Source: Bacillota bacterium (GTDB taxonomy: Bacteria > Bacillota > DSM-12270 > Thermacetogeniales > Thermacetogeniaceae). From it: a stretch of DNA of 64,000 nt. Each line of letters starts with the position of its first letter. Position 1 is the stretch's first letter. The notes beneath the pieces were generated by a model. It searched no databases and was not told the origin of the DNA. It was given only the letters and a program-made list of their open reading frames with translations. A program made the translations under genes and the position numbers. The stretch covers positions 1-64,000 of the forward strand of contig JABLXW010000003.1 in assembly GCA_013177945.1 (NCBI GenBank), read 5' to 3'. Positions 33,710-43,675 of the stretch are shown here, one piece after another.

Positions 33710-35574
33710 TCCTTGAGAGAATTGAGTCCCCTTCGGATTTGCGCAGCCTTACCTTTGCAGAGCTCGAAGCTTTAGCCCGGGAAATCAGGGCTTATTTACT
33801 TGATACGGTTTCGCGCACCGGGGGGCACCTCGCTCCCAATTTGGGGGTGGTGGAGTTGACCATTGCCCTGCACCGGGTCTTTGATTCCCCGCGGGACAAG
33901 ATTATCTGGGATGTGGGGCACCAGTGTTATGTTCACAAGATCCTCACCGGGCGCCGGAAACAGTTTTCCACCTTAAGGCAGTACGGTGGTTTGAGCGGTT
34001 TTCCGAAGGCCCGGGAAAGCGAACACGACTCCTTTGGAACCGGGCACAGCAGCACCTCGATTTCCGCCGCGCTGGGTTTTGCCTTAGCACGAGACCTCAA
34101 GAAAGAAAACTACGCGGTGGTGGCGGTGATCGGAGACGGAGCCCTCACCGGCGGGATGGCTTTTGAAGCGATGAACCACGCGGGCCACCTGGGCACCCGT
34201 TTGATTGTTGTTCTCAATGATAATGAAATGTCCATTGCCAACAATGTCGGTGCTTTATCGGGTTATTTGAGCAGGCTGCGGACCGATCCCCTCTACCACC
34301 GCAGCAAAGAAGAAATAGAAGAAGTCCTGCGCCGGATTCCGAATATCGGGCCGCGCATGGTCAGGGCCGTCGAGCGTTTTAAAGACAGCTTGAAGTACCT
34401 CCTTGTTTCCGGGATGCTTTTTGAAGAACTCGGTTTTACCTATTTGGGGCCCATAGACGGGCACAACCTCAGGCTTTTAAGCCTCACCCTGGAGCGGGCA
34501 AAGGGACTGCCGGGGCCCGTTCTCATCCACGTTTACACCAAGAAGGGAAAGGGGTATCCTCCTGCGGAGAGAAATCCTGATAAATTTCATGGGCTGGGAC
34601 CCTTTAATTTAGAAACGGGAGAGCCCCTCTCCTCAGGCCCGGCTCCTACTTTTACGCAAACTTTCGGGGAATGCCTCATCCGGATCGCCCGGGAGAATCC
34701 CGGGGTTGTGGCGATTACTGCGGCAATGCCGGACGGAACGGGCCTGACTGAATTTGCCCGGAAGTTTCCAGATCGCTTCTTTGATGTGGGAATTGCAGAG
34801 CAGCATGCGGTAACGCTTGCCGCAGGTCTGGCAAAGAGCGGCTGCCGCCCCGTTGTTGCCATTTATTCAACCTTCCTGCAGCGCGCTTATGACCAGATCC
34901 TCCACGATGTGGCCCTCCAGAAACTTCCGGTGATTTTCGCCCTGGACCGGGGGGGATTGGTGGGAGAAGATGGAGAAACGCATCAGGGTATATTCGATCT
35001 CTCTTATTTGCGCCACATTCCCGGCATGATCCTGATGGCGCCGAAGGATCAGAACGAACTGGTGGAGCTGCTGTGGAGCGCCCTTAATTACGAAGGGCCA
35101 GTAGCAATTCGCTACCCCCGCGGGGCCGGTTTTGCTCTGAATGTGAATCTGGATCCCCCTCCTGCCCGTCTTTCGCCCGGCCAGGGGGAACTCCTGCGGG
35201 AGGGCAAAGATTTTGTAATTGTTGCGGTTGGACCCTCTGTTTACACGGCTCTGAAAGCGGCAGAGGTCCTTGCAGAACAGGGCAAAGATGTGGCTGTAAT
35301 TAACTCTCGTTTTGTGAAGCCGCTGGATGAAGCTTTGATCCTTTCCTGGGCCGAGAGAACGAAGCGGGTGCTGACCCTTGAGGAAAATGTCCGGGCCGGG
35401 GGCTTCGGAAGCGCCGTGCTGGAATTTCTGGCAGACCGGGGCTTCCGGGGCGAGGTGGTCCGGATCGGGATTCCTGACTGTTTTGTGGAGCACGGTGCAC
35501 CGGAAATTTTGCGCCGGCAGTATGGACTGGATGTGGATGGCGTGATCGACTTCATCCGGGCAAAGGGATGGTAG
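33706..35574 (+). CDS. dxs: 1-deoxy-D-xylulose-5-phosphate synthase
   Basis: This thiamine diphosphate enzyme condenses pyruvate and glyceraldehyde-3-phosphate, the first step of the non-mevalonate isoprenoid pathway. [16 protein letters not shown], then the ThDP/Mg motif [18 protein letters not shown] and [18 protein letters not shown] are present, the last with the catalytic Glu. The length of 622 residues is normal. GTG 33706 overlaps the oapA stop as GTGA. Confidence 0.97.
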   Translation: MILERIESPSDLRSLTFAELEALAREIRAYLLDTVSRTGGHLAPNLGVVELTIALHRVFDSPRDKIIWDVGHQCYVHKILTGRRKQFSTLRQYGGLSGFPKARESEHDSFGTGHSSTSISAALGFALARDLKKENYAVVAVIGDGALTGGMAFEAMNHAGHLGTRLIVVLNDNEMSIANNVGALSGYLSRLRTDPLYHRSKEEIEEVLRRIPNIGPRMVRAVERFKDSLKYLLVSGMLFEELGFTYLGPIDGHNLRLLSLTLERAKGLPGPVLIHVYTKKGKGYPPAERNPDKFHGLGPFNLETGEPLSSGPAPTFTQTFGECLIRIARENPGVVAITAAMPDGTGLTEFARKFPDRFFDVGIAEQHAVTLAAGLAKSGCRPVVAIYSTFLQRAYDQILHDVALQKLPVIFALDRGGLVGEDGETHQGIFDLSYLRHIPGMILMAPKDQNELVELLWSALNYEGPVAIRYPRGAGFALNVNLDPPPARLSPGQGELLREGKDFVIVAVGPSVYTALKAAEVLAEQGKDVAVINSRFVKPLDEALILSWAERTKRVLTLEENVRAGGFGSAVLEFLADRGFRGEVVRIGIPDCFVEHGAPEILRRQYGLDVDGVIDFIRAKGW

Positions 35575-36410
35575 CCTTGGGTCGGCAGGGCAAAAAGCGG
35601 ATTGACCTCCTGCTGGTGGAAAGGGGCTTTTTCTCAAGCAGGGAGCAGGCGCGGCGGGCGGTCATGGCAGGTCTTGTGTTCCATCAAGGGCGCAAAGTTG
35701 AAAAGCCCGGAACCTTTGTCGCGCCCGCGGGTGAAATTGAAGTCAAGGCTCCTCCCTGCCCTTATGTCAGCCGCGGGGGGATCAAGCTGGAAGCCGCTTT
35801 GCAGGAGTTTGGGATTGATGTTCGGGGCAAGGTTGTGCTCGATGCCGGGGCCTCGACAGGGGGGTTTACCCAGTGCCTCCTGAAGAGAGGAGCAAAGCGC
35901 GTTTACGCCGTTGATGTCGGGTACGGTCAGCTGGCCTGGGAACTGCGCCAGGACCCGCGGGTTGTGGTGCTGGAAAAGACCAACATTCGCTACTTGACGC
36001 CGGAAGTTTTACGTGCCAGGGTGGATCTGGTGACGCTCGACCTCTCTTTTATTTCGCTTGAAAAGGTGCTTCCTGCGGTCAGGGAACTGTTAAAACCTGA
36101 GGGGGAGGTTGTGGCCCTGGTCAAGCCCCAGTTCGAGGCGGGGCGCGCCCAGGTGGGAAAGGGCGGAGTCGTCAAGGACCCTGAGGTCCACATCCAGGTC
36201 CTGGAACGGGTAATGGCCGCAGCGCGGGATTTGGGTTTCGATATCAGGGGGCTCACTCACTCCCCTCTTTTAGGAGCAGATGGAAATCTGGAATTTTTTT
36301 TATGGATGCATCTGGCGCAGGAGGGGCCGTCCAGAATGGTTTCACCCGGGGAGGTGCGCAGGGTCGTTGAAACAGCTCACACTGCTCTCAGGGGCCGTTC
36401 GGATTGCTGA
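35568..36410 (+). CDS. tlyA: TlyA family rRNA 2'-O-methyltransferase
   Basis: An N-terminal S4 RNA-binding domain ([20 protein letters not shown]) is joined to an FtsJ-like methyltransferase: [20 protein letters not shown] binds SAM and [17 protein letters not shown] carries the acidic motif. TlyA methylates cytidines in 16S and 23S rRNA in some bacteria. ATG 35568 overlaps the dxs end by seven bases. Confidence 0.93.
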   Translation: MVALGRQGKKRIDLLLVERGFFSSREQARRAVMAGLVFHQGRKVEKPGTFVAPAGEIEVKAPPCPYVSRGGIKLEAALQEFGIDVRGKVVLDAGASTGGFTQCLLKRGAKRVYAVDVGYGQLAWELRQDPRVVVLEKTNIRYLTPEVLRARVDLVTLDLSFISLEKVLPAVRELLKPEGEVVALVKPQFEAGRAQVGKGGVVKDPEVHIQVLERVMAAARDLGFDIRGLTHSPLLGADGNLEFFLWMHLAQEGPSRMVSPGEVRRVVETAHTALRGRSDC

Positions 36411-36439
36411 GATTCTTTTTAGGAGTTGAGAGGCAAACG

Positions 36440-37297
36440 ATGAAACGGGTTGGTTTGGTGGTGAATCTCCGGAAGGCGCGGGGCGGCAAGATCTTGCAGC
36501 TTTTGAGGGAGTGGTTCGAAAAGCGCGATGTTCAGGTGATTATGCCCCAGTGTACCGCTGAAGATGCGGAGCTGGCCGAACTGGGTTGCCCTGGCCCCGA
36601 ATTTGCAGAGCAGGTGGACATGATCATTTCCCTGGGGGGAGACGGTACCCTCTTGGGAACGGCGCGCCGCACTGCAGGGACGGGAGTTCCCATTTTAGGT
36701 GTTAATATGGGTCACCTGGGCTTTCTTACAGATCTGGAAATGCCGGATTTGTTTCCCAGTCTGGAAAGGCTTTTGCGGGGGGATTACGAAATTGAAGAGC
36801 GGATGATGCTGGCCACCGAGGTGTTGCGGGAGGGTGCAGCGATTGCCCGCTTTTATGCCTTAAACGATGCCGCGATTACAAAAGGGCCTCTTTCTCGCAT
36901 TATCAGGCTGGAGACCTATGTAAAGGATGAATACCTTGTTACTTACCGGTCAGACGGAATTATCGTGGCCACGCCTACAGGCTCGACCGCCTATTCCCTT
37001 TCCGCAGGCGGACCGATTGTCAGTCCGGACCTTGATGTCATGATTGTGACTCCCATCTGTCCTCACACCCTTTATGCGCGGCCCTTTATTCTTCCCGAAC
37101 ACCAGACCATCAGAATTATCTTGAAGTCCGATTCCCCCGAGGTTATGCTGACAATTGACGGGCAGGTCGGTTTTCCCTTGCGCAAGGGGGATCAAATTCT
37201 GGTCCGTAAGGCGGAGGTCCGCACAAGATTGGTGAAGCTCCGCAGGAGAACGTTTTTTGAAGTTCTGCGGCTTAAACTCCGGGAGAGCGACCATTGA
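36440..37297 (+). CDS. nadK: NAD kinase
   Basis: The enzyme phosphorylates NAD to NADP. MIISLGGDGTLLGTAR contains the GGDGT motif, and GIIVATPTGSTAYSLSAGGPIV binds NAD (split across residues 175-196). ATG 36440 has GAGAGG seven bases upstream; the frame opens earlier at 36404 inside tlyA. The tlyA-nadK-argR-recN order is conserved in Firmicutes. Confidence 0.96.
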   Translation: MKRVGLVVNLRKARGGKILQLLREWFEKRDVQVIMPQCTAEDAELAELGCPGPEFAEQVDMIISLGGDGTLLGTARRTAGTGVPILGVNMGHLGFLTDLEMPDLFPSLERLLRGDYEIEERMMLATEVLREGAAIARFYALNDAAITKGPLSRIIRLETYVKDEYLVTYRSDGIIVATPTGSTAYSLSAGGPIVSPDLDVMIVTPICPHTLYARPFILPEHQTIRIILKSDSPEVMLTIDGQVGFPLRKGDQILVRKAEVRTRLVKLRRRTFFEVLRLKLRESDH

Positions 37298-37893
37298 TGC
37301 CGAGGGTTTTTGCAACCCCGGTGGTCCTTGCCCAGCTTCTGGTGGGGCGGGTGCTGCAGTTGGGAGATCAGGCGGTTGACGCAACGGCGGGAAACGGCCA
37401 CGATACCCTTTACCTTGCCAGGAGGGTAGGGGAGCAGGGGAGGGTTTATGCCTTCGACATCCAGGAGGAAGCCCTTCTCCATACCGCAACCCGCCTCCGG
37501 GTGGAGGGATTTGAGAGCAGGGTGGTTTTGATCCGGGCGGGCCATGAGCGGCTCAAGGAATTTGTTCCGCCCGGGATCAAAGTGGTGATGTTTAATTTGG
37601 GATATTTGCCCGGGGGGGACCACCAGATCATCACCCATCCGGATACCACAGTTGCGGCCCTGGAGCAGGCGGCGGATCTTTTGGCACCGGGAGGCCTTGT
37701 GACGGTTGTTGTTTACCGGGGTCATGAGGGGGGAGGGGATGAGGGGAGGGCGGTTCTGCGATATGTTGAGAGCCTCAACCCCAGGCAGTGGGATGTAATC
37801 TTAACGGAATTTCCCAACCGTTCACCCCGCGCCCCCTTTCTGGTAGCTTTTCAGAAAAATTCCGGTTGCCGGGGGGAAGAAAAGGTTCTATGA
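37297..37893 (+). CDS. MnmM/YtqB-like class I methyltransferase
   Basis: The SAM motif is AVDATAGNGHDTLYLARRVG, then YAFDIQEEALLHTATRL, a motif IV MFNLGYLPGGDH and a C-terminal RAPFLVAFQK. This matches the YtqB family, shown in Bacillus subtilis to methylate nm5s2U34 of tRNA (MnmM). The start overlaps the nadK stop by one base (TGATG). Confidence 0.83.
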   Translation: MPRVFATPVVLAQLLVGRVLQLGDQAVDATAGNGHDTLYLARRVGEQGRVYAFDIQEEALLHTATRLRVEGFESRVVLIRAGHERLKEFVPPGIKVVMFNLGYLPGGDHQIITHPDTTVAALEQAADLLAPGGLVTVVVYRGHEGGGDEGRAVLRYVESLNPRQWDVILTEFPNRSPRAPFLVAFQKNSGCRGEEKVL

Positions 37894-38345
37894 AACTGCG
37901 GCGCCAGCAGTTGATCCTGGAAATTATCGAAGAAAAGCCGGTTGCTACCCAGGAAGAACTGGCCCTTGAACTGCGGGCCAGGGGAATCCGCGCAACCCAG
38001 GCTACCATTTCCCGCGATATTAAGGAGCTTCAGCTGGTGAAAATTCCTACAGGTGATAATTCATACCGTTATGCCAGGCCGCTGCAGCAGCTGGAAGCAC
38101 CCCGGGTAAATGAGCGCCTCCGGCGTGTTTTCCAGGATGCCGTGGTGAGTCTCGATTACAGCGAGAATTTAATCGTTGTTCATACCTTGCCCGGTGCCGC
38201 CCAGAGCATTGCCTCGGTGATCGATCAGGTGGGCTGGCGGGAAATTATCGGGACCGTTGCAGGGGATGACACGATTCTGGTTGTGGTGAAACCCCGGGAT
38301 CTTGTGCATCAGGTTTTGGAAAGGTTTGAGTCTCTTCTGGAGTGA
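37890..38345 (+). CDS. argR: Arginine repressor
   Basis: The N-terminal winged helix (LELRARGIRATQATISRDIKEL, split) binds ARG boxes; the C-terminal domain contains TLPGAAQSIASVIDQ and GTVAGDDTILVVVK with the GDDT arginine-binding motif. ATG 37890 overlaps the previous stop as ATGA. The length of 151 residues is normal. In sporulating Firmicutes ArgR/AhrC also lies beside recN. Confidence 0.96.
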   Translation: MKLRRQQLILEIIEEKPVATQEELALELRARGIRATQATISRDIKELQLVKIPTGDNSYRYARPLQQLEAPRVNERLRRVFQDAVVSLDYSENLIVVHTLPGAAQSIASVIDQVGWREIIGTVAGDDTILVVVKPRDLVHQVLERFESLLE

Positions 38346-38355
38346 GGGAGAGCCC

Positions 38356-40035
38356 GTGCTTGTCCAGCTTTCCATCGAAAATCTGGCACTGATCGAGAAG
38401 ATTACCCTGACCCTGGACTCCGGTCTGAATGTTTTGACCGGGGAAACAGGGGCAGGAAAATCAATTGTTGTTGATGCCATGAATATTCTGGTTGGGGGGC
38501 GGGCCTCCGGCGAACAGGTGCGGACCGGGGCCGAAAGGGCCCTGGTGGAAGGTTTTTTTGACTGCACCTCCCTGCCCCGGATTTCTCAAAAACTGGCGGA
38601 GTTCGGTTTGCCCGCGAGTGAAGACGGCTCTCTTTTGCTTGCGCGGGAGGTGGTCCGCGGGGGAAGAAGTTTCTGCCGGGTTAACGGGCGGATTGTTCCC
38701 CTCGCGGTTTACCGGGCGCTGGGAGAGCTTCTGGTCGATTTGCACGGGCAGCATGAGCACCAGTCCCTGCTTAAAACAGAACGGCACCGGGAACTGCTGG
38801 ATCGCTTCGCCGGGGGTGAGGTATTGAGGCAGCGCTCCCTGGTGGAAGACCTTTACCAGCGCCTTGCTTTTCTGAAAAAGGAAAAAGAAAAACGGCGGCT
38901 GGATGAGAGCGAAGTCAGGCGCCGGGCGGACTACCTCCGCCATGCCATTGAAGAGATCGAGCGGGCAAGGCCCGTCCCGGGGGAAGAAGAAGAACTGCAG
39001 CAGGAGCGGGAGCGCCTCCGCTACAGGGAAAGGCTGGTGGAACTCACCCGCGAGGTGGTTTTTAGCCTTTCAGAAGGGGGTGCGGATCTGGTTTCCGCCT
39101 CTGACCTTTTGAGCCGGGCGCTGGATTTAACCCGGGAAATGGCGCGCTACGATGCCTCGGTGGCGAAGATCAACGCCTCCCTGGAAGAAATCAAGTACAA
39201 ACTCGAAGATGTGGTTGATTCCCTGCACCGTTACAGGGAAAATCTGGATTTCGATCCGGAGCGCGCCCGGGAGGTGGAAGACAGGCTTTTTACTTTGAAA
39301 GGTTTGATGCGCAAGTACGGCCCCTCCCTGGCTGAAGTGTGCGCCTACCGGGAGCAGGCCGCCGCCGAACTGGAGGAGCTCTACTTGGTGCAGACCCGTT
39401 CCTGCGAACTGGCTGAAGAGTACGAAAAGGTCTTGCGCGAGTATGAGGAGGCGGCCCGCCTTTTGTCCGCTCTCCGGAGGGAAAAGGCGGCTTCCTTTAT
39501 CGAGGCTGTAACAGATGAGCTGCGCAGCCTGGGGATGGAGCATGCCCGCTTTGACATCAAATGGGATAAGCTGGATGAGCCTGCTCCAGCGGGGTGGGAC
39601 TGCCTGGAATTTCTGTTCAGCGCAAACCCGGGCGAACCCCTGAAGCCGCTTGCAAAGATCGCTTCAGGCGGCGAAATGTCCCGGGTGATGCTTGCACTCA
39701 AAGTCATTTTTGCCGAAAATGACGAGATCCCAACGCTTATCTTCGACGAAATTGACACCGGAATTGGAGGCCGGACGCTTCAGGTGGTGGGAGAGCGGCT
39801 CTCATCCGTCGCCCGCACAAAACAGGTTTTATGTGTGACCCATTCTCCTCACATTGCCGGAAGGGGCCGGAGACACTTCTACATCGAAAAAATCATCTCG
39901 GGGGGAGAGACGCGGACACTTGTCCGCCTGCTGGATTACCAGGCGCGGGTGGAAGAACTGGCAAGGATGCTGGGAGGCAGCGGGGATGAGGAGGTAACAC
40001 GTATCCACGCGGAGCAGATCTTACAGCAGGGCTAG
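38356..40035 (+). CDS. recN: DNA repair protein RecN
   Basis: This SMC-like ATPase acts in double-strand break repair. The Walker A is VLTGETGAGKSIVVDAM near residue 28, the ABC signature is IASGGEMSRVMLALK, and Walker B is TLIFDEIDTGIGG. A long coiled coil lies between. GTG 38356 with GAGGGAG upstream starts at the family sequence LVQLSIENLALIEK. The length of 559 residues is typical. Confidence 0.96.
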   Translation: MLVQLSIENLALIEKITLTLDSGLNVLTGETGAGKSIVVDAMNILVGGRASGEQVRTGAERALVEGFFDCTSLPRISQKLAEFGLPASEDGSLLLAREVVRGGRSFCRVNGRIVPLAVYRALGELLVDLHGQHEHQSLLKTERHRELLDRFAGGEVLRQRSLVEDLYQRLAFLKKEKEKRRLDESEVRRRADYLRHAIEEIERARPVPGEEEELQQERERLRYRERLVELTREVVFSLSEGGADLVSASDLLSRALDLTREMARYDASVAKINASLEEIKYKLEDVVDSLHRYRENLDFDPERAREVEDRLFTLKGLMRKYGPSLAEVCAYREQAAAELEELYLVQTRSCELAEEYEKVLREYEEAARLLSALRREKAASFIEAVTDELRSLGMEHARFDIKWDKLDEPAPAGWDCLEFLFSANPGEPLKPLAKIASGGEMSRVMLALKVIFAENDEIPTLIFDEIDTGIGGRTLQVVGERLSSVARTKQVLCVTHSPHIAGRGRRHFYIEKIISGGETRTLVRLLDYQARVEELARMLGGSGDEEVTRIHAEQILQQG

Positions 40036-40121
40036 CCCTGTGCATAAAAGGGAAGCGAAGGGGTTAAGTTAAGAAGCGCGGAGGAAGATTGAGCAGGGGG
40101 AGACTAAGGAGTGAGCGGAAA

Positions 40122-41678
40122 ATGGAGCGCGCTGCGCGGCGCAGGCTTCTTAGCCTTCTCTTCTTTATTTTTTTGGGAGCGAGCATCTTTGCTCTTTTCC
40201 TTCAATCCTTTGTCGGCATTCCCTCCACTTACCGGGTTAGTGTTGGAGAACAGGTCAGGTTCAAGAACATCCTGCCGCGCCAGATCTCTTCCAGGATCAC
40301 TGCTTACGTCTCTCAGGATGGAGAGGGGATGCTGAGATGGAGAGAAGCAGGGTTTAAGAAAGCGCTGTTTTGCCCTTTTCTCGACGAATCTCCCATTGCC
40401 GCCCTCCCGGGGCAGGTGCACCTGGAGTTCCGGCTCTTTGGGAAAGTGCCTCTGAAACGGGTTACGGTGGAGGTGGTTCCTCCTGTCAGGGTGGTGCCGG
40501 GGGGGCACTCCATCGGGGTGCTTCTCCACACCCAGGGTGTGGCGGTTGTCGGCTACGCAGGAATAACGGATTCCTTTGGGAGGAAAGCCTGTCCGGCTCG
40601 GGAGGCGGGGATTGCCCCCGGGGATCTCATCCTTGAAATCGAGGATACCCCGGTCCGGAGTGACGCCCAGGTAAGCTTCTTAATCGATCGCCTTGCCCGG
40701 AAGAAAGAGGTGCTCAGGTTCAGGGTTAAGCATCAAGGGGTTTTCAGGGAGTACCGCGTAAGACCTATCTTCTGCCAGGAAACAAGGCGCTACCGCATTG
40801 GGTTGTACGTTCGTGACGGTGCTGCAGGAGTGGGAACCCTCACCTTTTTCGATCCCAAGACGAAAAGGTACGGAGCCCTGGGCCACGTGATTACAGATTC
40901 GGAAACGAATCAGTGGCTGGATTTGAGTGATGGCAAAATTGTCAGAGCAACGGTGCAGGGAATCCAGCAGGGGCAGCGCGGGAGGATAGGGGAAAAAGTC
41001 GGACTTTTTCTCGGGAGCGATGCAACCACAGGAAATATTGACAAAAACACCAAGTATGGCATCTTCGGAAAACTAACAGAAAATTTGAAAAATCCGCTGT
41101 TTCCTGAGCCTGTACCTGTTGCTCTGGGCCACCAGGTAAGGGAAGGGCCGGCCCGGCTGCTGACCGTCCTGAATGGCGAAAAAATAGAGTCCTTTGCCGT
41201 TGAGATTCAGAGTGTTTTTCCGCAGCCCCGCCCTGATGGGAAGGCTTTCATCCTGAAGATTACCGATCTCGAACTTTTGGGGCGAACAGGGGGAATTGTC
41301 CAGGGCATGAGCGGGAGCCCGCTTATCCAGAACGGAAGGTTGATTGGTGCGGTAACACACGTTTTTATCAATGATCCCACGCGCGGGTACGGGGTTCTCA
41401 TAGAATCGATGCTGGAAGAAGCCGGATTGCTTCATTTCAAGACCAGGCAGGTGACGCCTGGCCTTTTGTTTTGGAGCCTCGTGAATTCGACAGTTAAAAA
41501 TATTGTCTCCGGAGGAATTGCCAGGGAGAAAATCTTGCAGCGTGTTAATCCCATTAAAATACCAGGATTAGCCAGTTTTTGCCATGATTCGAAGAAGGAT
41601 CTGGTTTTCGGACGTCGAATCTTAACTTGCAGGTTTTGCAAATCAAAAGAAAGAGTAACTAGGAGGCGGAAAAGGTGA
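40122..41678 (+). CDS. spoIVB: SpoIVB serine peptidase with abnormal C-terminal extension
   Basis: SpoIVB is secreted from the forespore and triggers sigma-K processing. It has an N-terminal membrane anchor ([19 protein letters not shown]), a PDZ domain ([16 protein letters not shown]) and the S55 peptidase domain with His in GALGHVI and Ser in [14 protein letters not shown] 40122 has AAGGAGTGAG upstream. Family members stop shortly after the [13 protein letters not shown] region. Here the frame runs about 90 residues further, through a terminator-like hairpin and the spo0A control region, to 41678. A lost stop codon or a frameshift near 41430-41450 is likely. Confidence 0.92.
   Translation: MERAARRRLLSLLFFIFLGASIFALFLQSFVGIPSTYRVSVGEQVRFKNILPRQISSRITAYVSQDGEGMLRWREAGFKKALFCPFLDESPIAALPGQVHLEFRLFGKVPLKRVTVEVVPPVRVVPGGHSIGVLLHTQGVAVVGYAGITDSFGRKACPAREAGIAPGDLILEIEDTPVRSDAQVSFLIDRLARKKEVLRFRVKHQGVFREYRVRPIFCQETRRYRIGLYVRDGAAGVGTLTFFDPKTKRYGALGHVITDSETNQWLDLSDGKIVRATVQGIQQGQRGRIGEKVGLFLGSDATTGNIDKNTKYGIFGKLTENLKNPLFPEPVPVALGHQVREGPARLLTVLNGEKIESFAVEIQSVFPQPRPDGKAFILKITDLELLGRTGGIVQGMSGSPLIQNGRLIGAVTHVFINDPTRGYGVLIESMLEEAGLLHFKTRQVTPGLLFWSLVNSTVKNIVSGGIAREKILQRVNPIKIPGLASFCHDSKKDLVFGRRILTCRFCKSKERVTRRRKR
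41441..41473 (+). terminator. Terminator-like hairpin inside the spoIVB frame
   Basis: CCAGGC (41443-41448) pairs with GCCTGG (41456-41461) around a seven-base loop, followed by CCTTTTGTTTT. It lies just where a normal-length spoIVB would end. Confidence 0.6.
41486..41492 (-). promoter_or_regulatory. Perfect Spo0A box upstream of spo0A
   Basis: The reverse strand reads TGTCGAA, the core Spo0A-binding sequence, about 180 bases before the spo0A start. This fits known autoregulation of spo0A. Confidence 0.55.
41594..41622 (+). promoter_or_regulatory. Sigma-H-type promoter of spo0A
   Basis: AGGATCT (41596-41602), preceded by GA, is separated by 11 bases from GTCGAATCT (41614-41622). This resembles the sigma-H pattern AGGAWWW / GAATWW with one or two mismatches. 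In Bacillus subtilis spo0A is induced from such a promoter. Confidence 0.55.
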
Positions 41679-42439
41679 ATAAGACGATTAAAATCCTGAT
41701 AGTTGACGATAACAGGGAATTTTGCGAAATTTTAAAAGAATACTTCGAAGGACAAAGTGATTGTCTGGTTACCGGAATCGCCCACAATGGGCTGCAGGCT
41801 CTGGAGCTTCTCAACCAGGAAATTCCTGATGTGGTGATTCTGGACATCATCATGCCTCACCTTGACGGGATCGGGGTTTTGGAAAAACTCTGCCTTGATT
41901 TTGAGGTGCGCCCCAAGGTTATTATCTTAACCGCCTTTGGCCAGGAGGCGATGACCCAGCGGGCAGTAGAGCTGGGAGCCAATTACTATATCCTGAAGCC
42001 CTTTGATCTCGAGGTGCTGGGAAACCGTGTCCGGCAGCTGGCCAGCGACGGCGCTTTCCAGACTCCCGTCCCGCACCCCAAGATGCGCAATTTAGATGTA
42101 GAGGTAACCAATTTGATTCACCAGATGGGGGTGCCGGCCCATGTCAAGGGTTACCAGTATCTTCGGGACGCGATCATTCTCGTCATCGGCGAAATGAGTT
42201 TGCTGGGAGCGGTGACCAAAGAACTCTATCCGATGATTGCAGAAAAGCACAATACAACCCCCAGCCGGGTGGAAAGGGCGATTCGCCATGCCATCGAACT
42301 GGCCTGGGACCGGGGCAATGTGGAATTGATGAATAAATTTTTTGGGTATACAATTGACGTGGATCGGGGAAAACCCACAAATTCGGAGTTTATTGCAATG
42401 GTTGCGGACCGGCTCCGGATCGGCGCCAGGGTCAGTTGA
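41675..42439 (+). CDS. spo0A: Sporulation master regulator Spo0A
   Basis: The receiver domain has the acidic pair in [11 protein letters not shown], the phosphorylated Asp in [13 protein letters not shown] and the switch Lys in YYILKPFD. The C-terminal effector domain contains [43 protein letters not shown] (split) and [14 protein letters not shown], the DNA-recognition region. GTG 41675 follows AGGAGG. Phosphorylated Spo0A starts sporulation. Confidence 0.98.
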   Translation: MNKTIKILIVDDNREFCEILKEYFEGQSDCLVTGIAHNGLQALELLNQEIPDVVILDIIMPHLDGIGVLEKLCLDFEVRPKVIILTAFGQEAMTQRAVELGANYYILKPFDLEVLGNRVRQLASDGAFQTPVPHPKMRNLDVEVTNLIHQMGVPAHVKGYQYLRDAIILVIGEMSLLGAVTKELYPMIAEKHNTTPSRVERAIRHAIELAWDRGNVELMNKFFGYTIDVDRGKPTNSEFIAMVADRLRIGARVS

Positions 42440-42529
42440 GAAACGAATTTTGGAGATTTCTTGCACCAGAGGCATCCTTGATTTAAAATTTAATTATGAG
42501 TGTAATCAACTGGTAGCGGGGTACAAGAG

Positions 42530-43651
42530 ATGGTAATCCGGGGAAAGGCAAAGGTAGACAGACGGACAAAAAACCTCGTAAAGCGCCTGCGGCCCCATGA
42601 AATTGCCGTCATTGACCATGAAGATCTTGATGAAGTAGCAGCCAGGAGTTTGATAGATTGCCGCCCGCGTGCGGTGGTCAACGCCAGTTCCTCAATTACC
42701 GGAAAGTATCCCAATACAGGCCCTCTTTCCCTTCTGAAAGCAGGGATTCCTTTGATTGATGAAGCCGGAGCCGGCGTAATCAACGAACTCCGGGATGGTG
42801 ACGAAATCCTTCTCTGCAGCGATGGAATCTACCGTGACGGCAGGCGGATAGGGAATGGCACATGGCTTTCGGAAGACGCAGTCCGGGCGAAAATGGAAGC
42901 AACCCAGGAGAATTTAAAAAAGGAACTGGTTAAATTTGTGGAAAACACTCTTACCTATGCCAGGCAGGAACAGGGTTTGATCCTTGGGGATTACCCTGTT
43001 CCGGCTTTACGGACCGGTTTGCAGGGGCGCCATGCCCTGATCGTGGTACGGGGCCAGGGTTACCGGGAGGATATCCTGGCTATTAAACCTTATATAGACG
43101 AAGTGAAACCGGTTCTGGTGGGCGTAGACGGGGGGGCTGATGCTCTGTTGGAGCTTGGTTACCTCCCGGATCTTATTGTCGGAGACATGGACAGCGTTTC
43201 CGACCGGGCGCTCCTTTCAGGAGCGGAAATTGTCGTGCATGCCTATCCTGATGGAACGGCGCCGGGCCTGAAAAGGGTTCAAGATCTGGGTCTGGAGGCG
43301 GTCCTCTTTCCGGCTCCTGGCACAAGCGAGGACATTGCCCTCCTGCTGGCTTATGAAAAGGGTGCCGAACTTATTGTGGCCGTGGGCACTCATTCAAATA
43401 TGATAGATTTTCTGGAAAAAGGCCGTCCCGGGATGGCCAGCACTTTTTTAGTGCGGCTTAAAGTGGGCTCAATCCTGGTTGATGCCAAAGGGGTGAGCAA
43501 GCTCTACCGGCGAAACCTGCTTTTCCGGCATATTGCCGAGATCTTTTTGGCCGCTCTGATCCCCCTTGTTGTTGTTGCTGCTGTTTCCCCGGCAATGAGA
43601 CAGTTCTTTCAACTCCTCATTATTCAATTGAAGCTCATTCTTCGGATCTGA
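42530..43651 (+). CDS. steA: SteA-like protein with thiamine pyrophosphokinase-like domain
   Basis: The N-terminal half has VVNASSSITGKYPNTGPL and ELRDGDEILLCSDG. The central part resembles thiamine pyrophosphokinase: VGVDGGADALLELGYLPDLIVGDMDSV (split near residue 210-236). The C-terminus holds one membrane helix (FLAALIPLVVVAAVS). This is the layout of SteA, a divisome protein in Corynebacterium that forms a complex with SteB; the next gene has SteB features. ATG 42530 has a weak ribosome site. Confidence 0.82.
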   Translation: MVIRGKAKVDRRTKNLVKRLRPHEIAVIDHEDLDEVAARSLIDCRPRAVVNASSSITGKYPNTGPLSLLKAGIPLIDEAGAGVINELRDGDEILLCSDGIYRDGRRIGNGTWLSEDAVRAKMEATQENLKKELVKFVENTLTYARQEQGLILGDYPVPALRTGLQGRHALIVVRGQGYREDILAIKPYIDEVKPVLVGVDGGADALLELGYLPDLIVGDMDSVSDRALLSGAEIVVHAYPDGTAPGLKRVQDLGLEAVLFPAPGTSEDIALLLAYEKGAELIVAVGTHSNMIDFLEKGRPGMASTFLVRLKVGSILVDAKGVSKLYRRNLLFRHIAEIFLAALIPLVVVAAVSPAMRQFFQLLIIQLKLILRI

Positions 43652-43675
43652 TCCCGGAAAAGGGGGTATTCTTTT

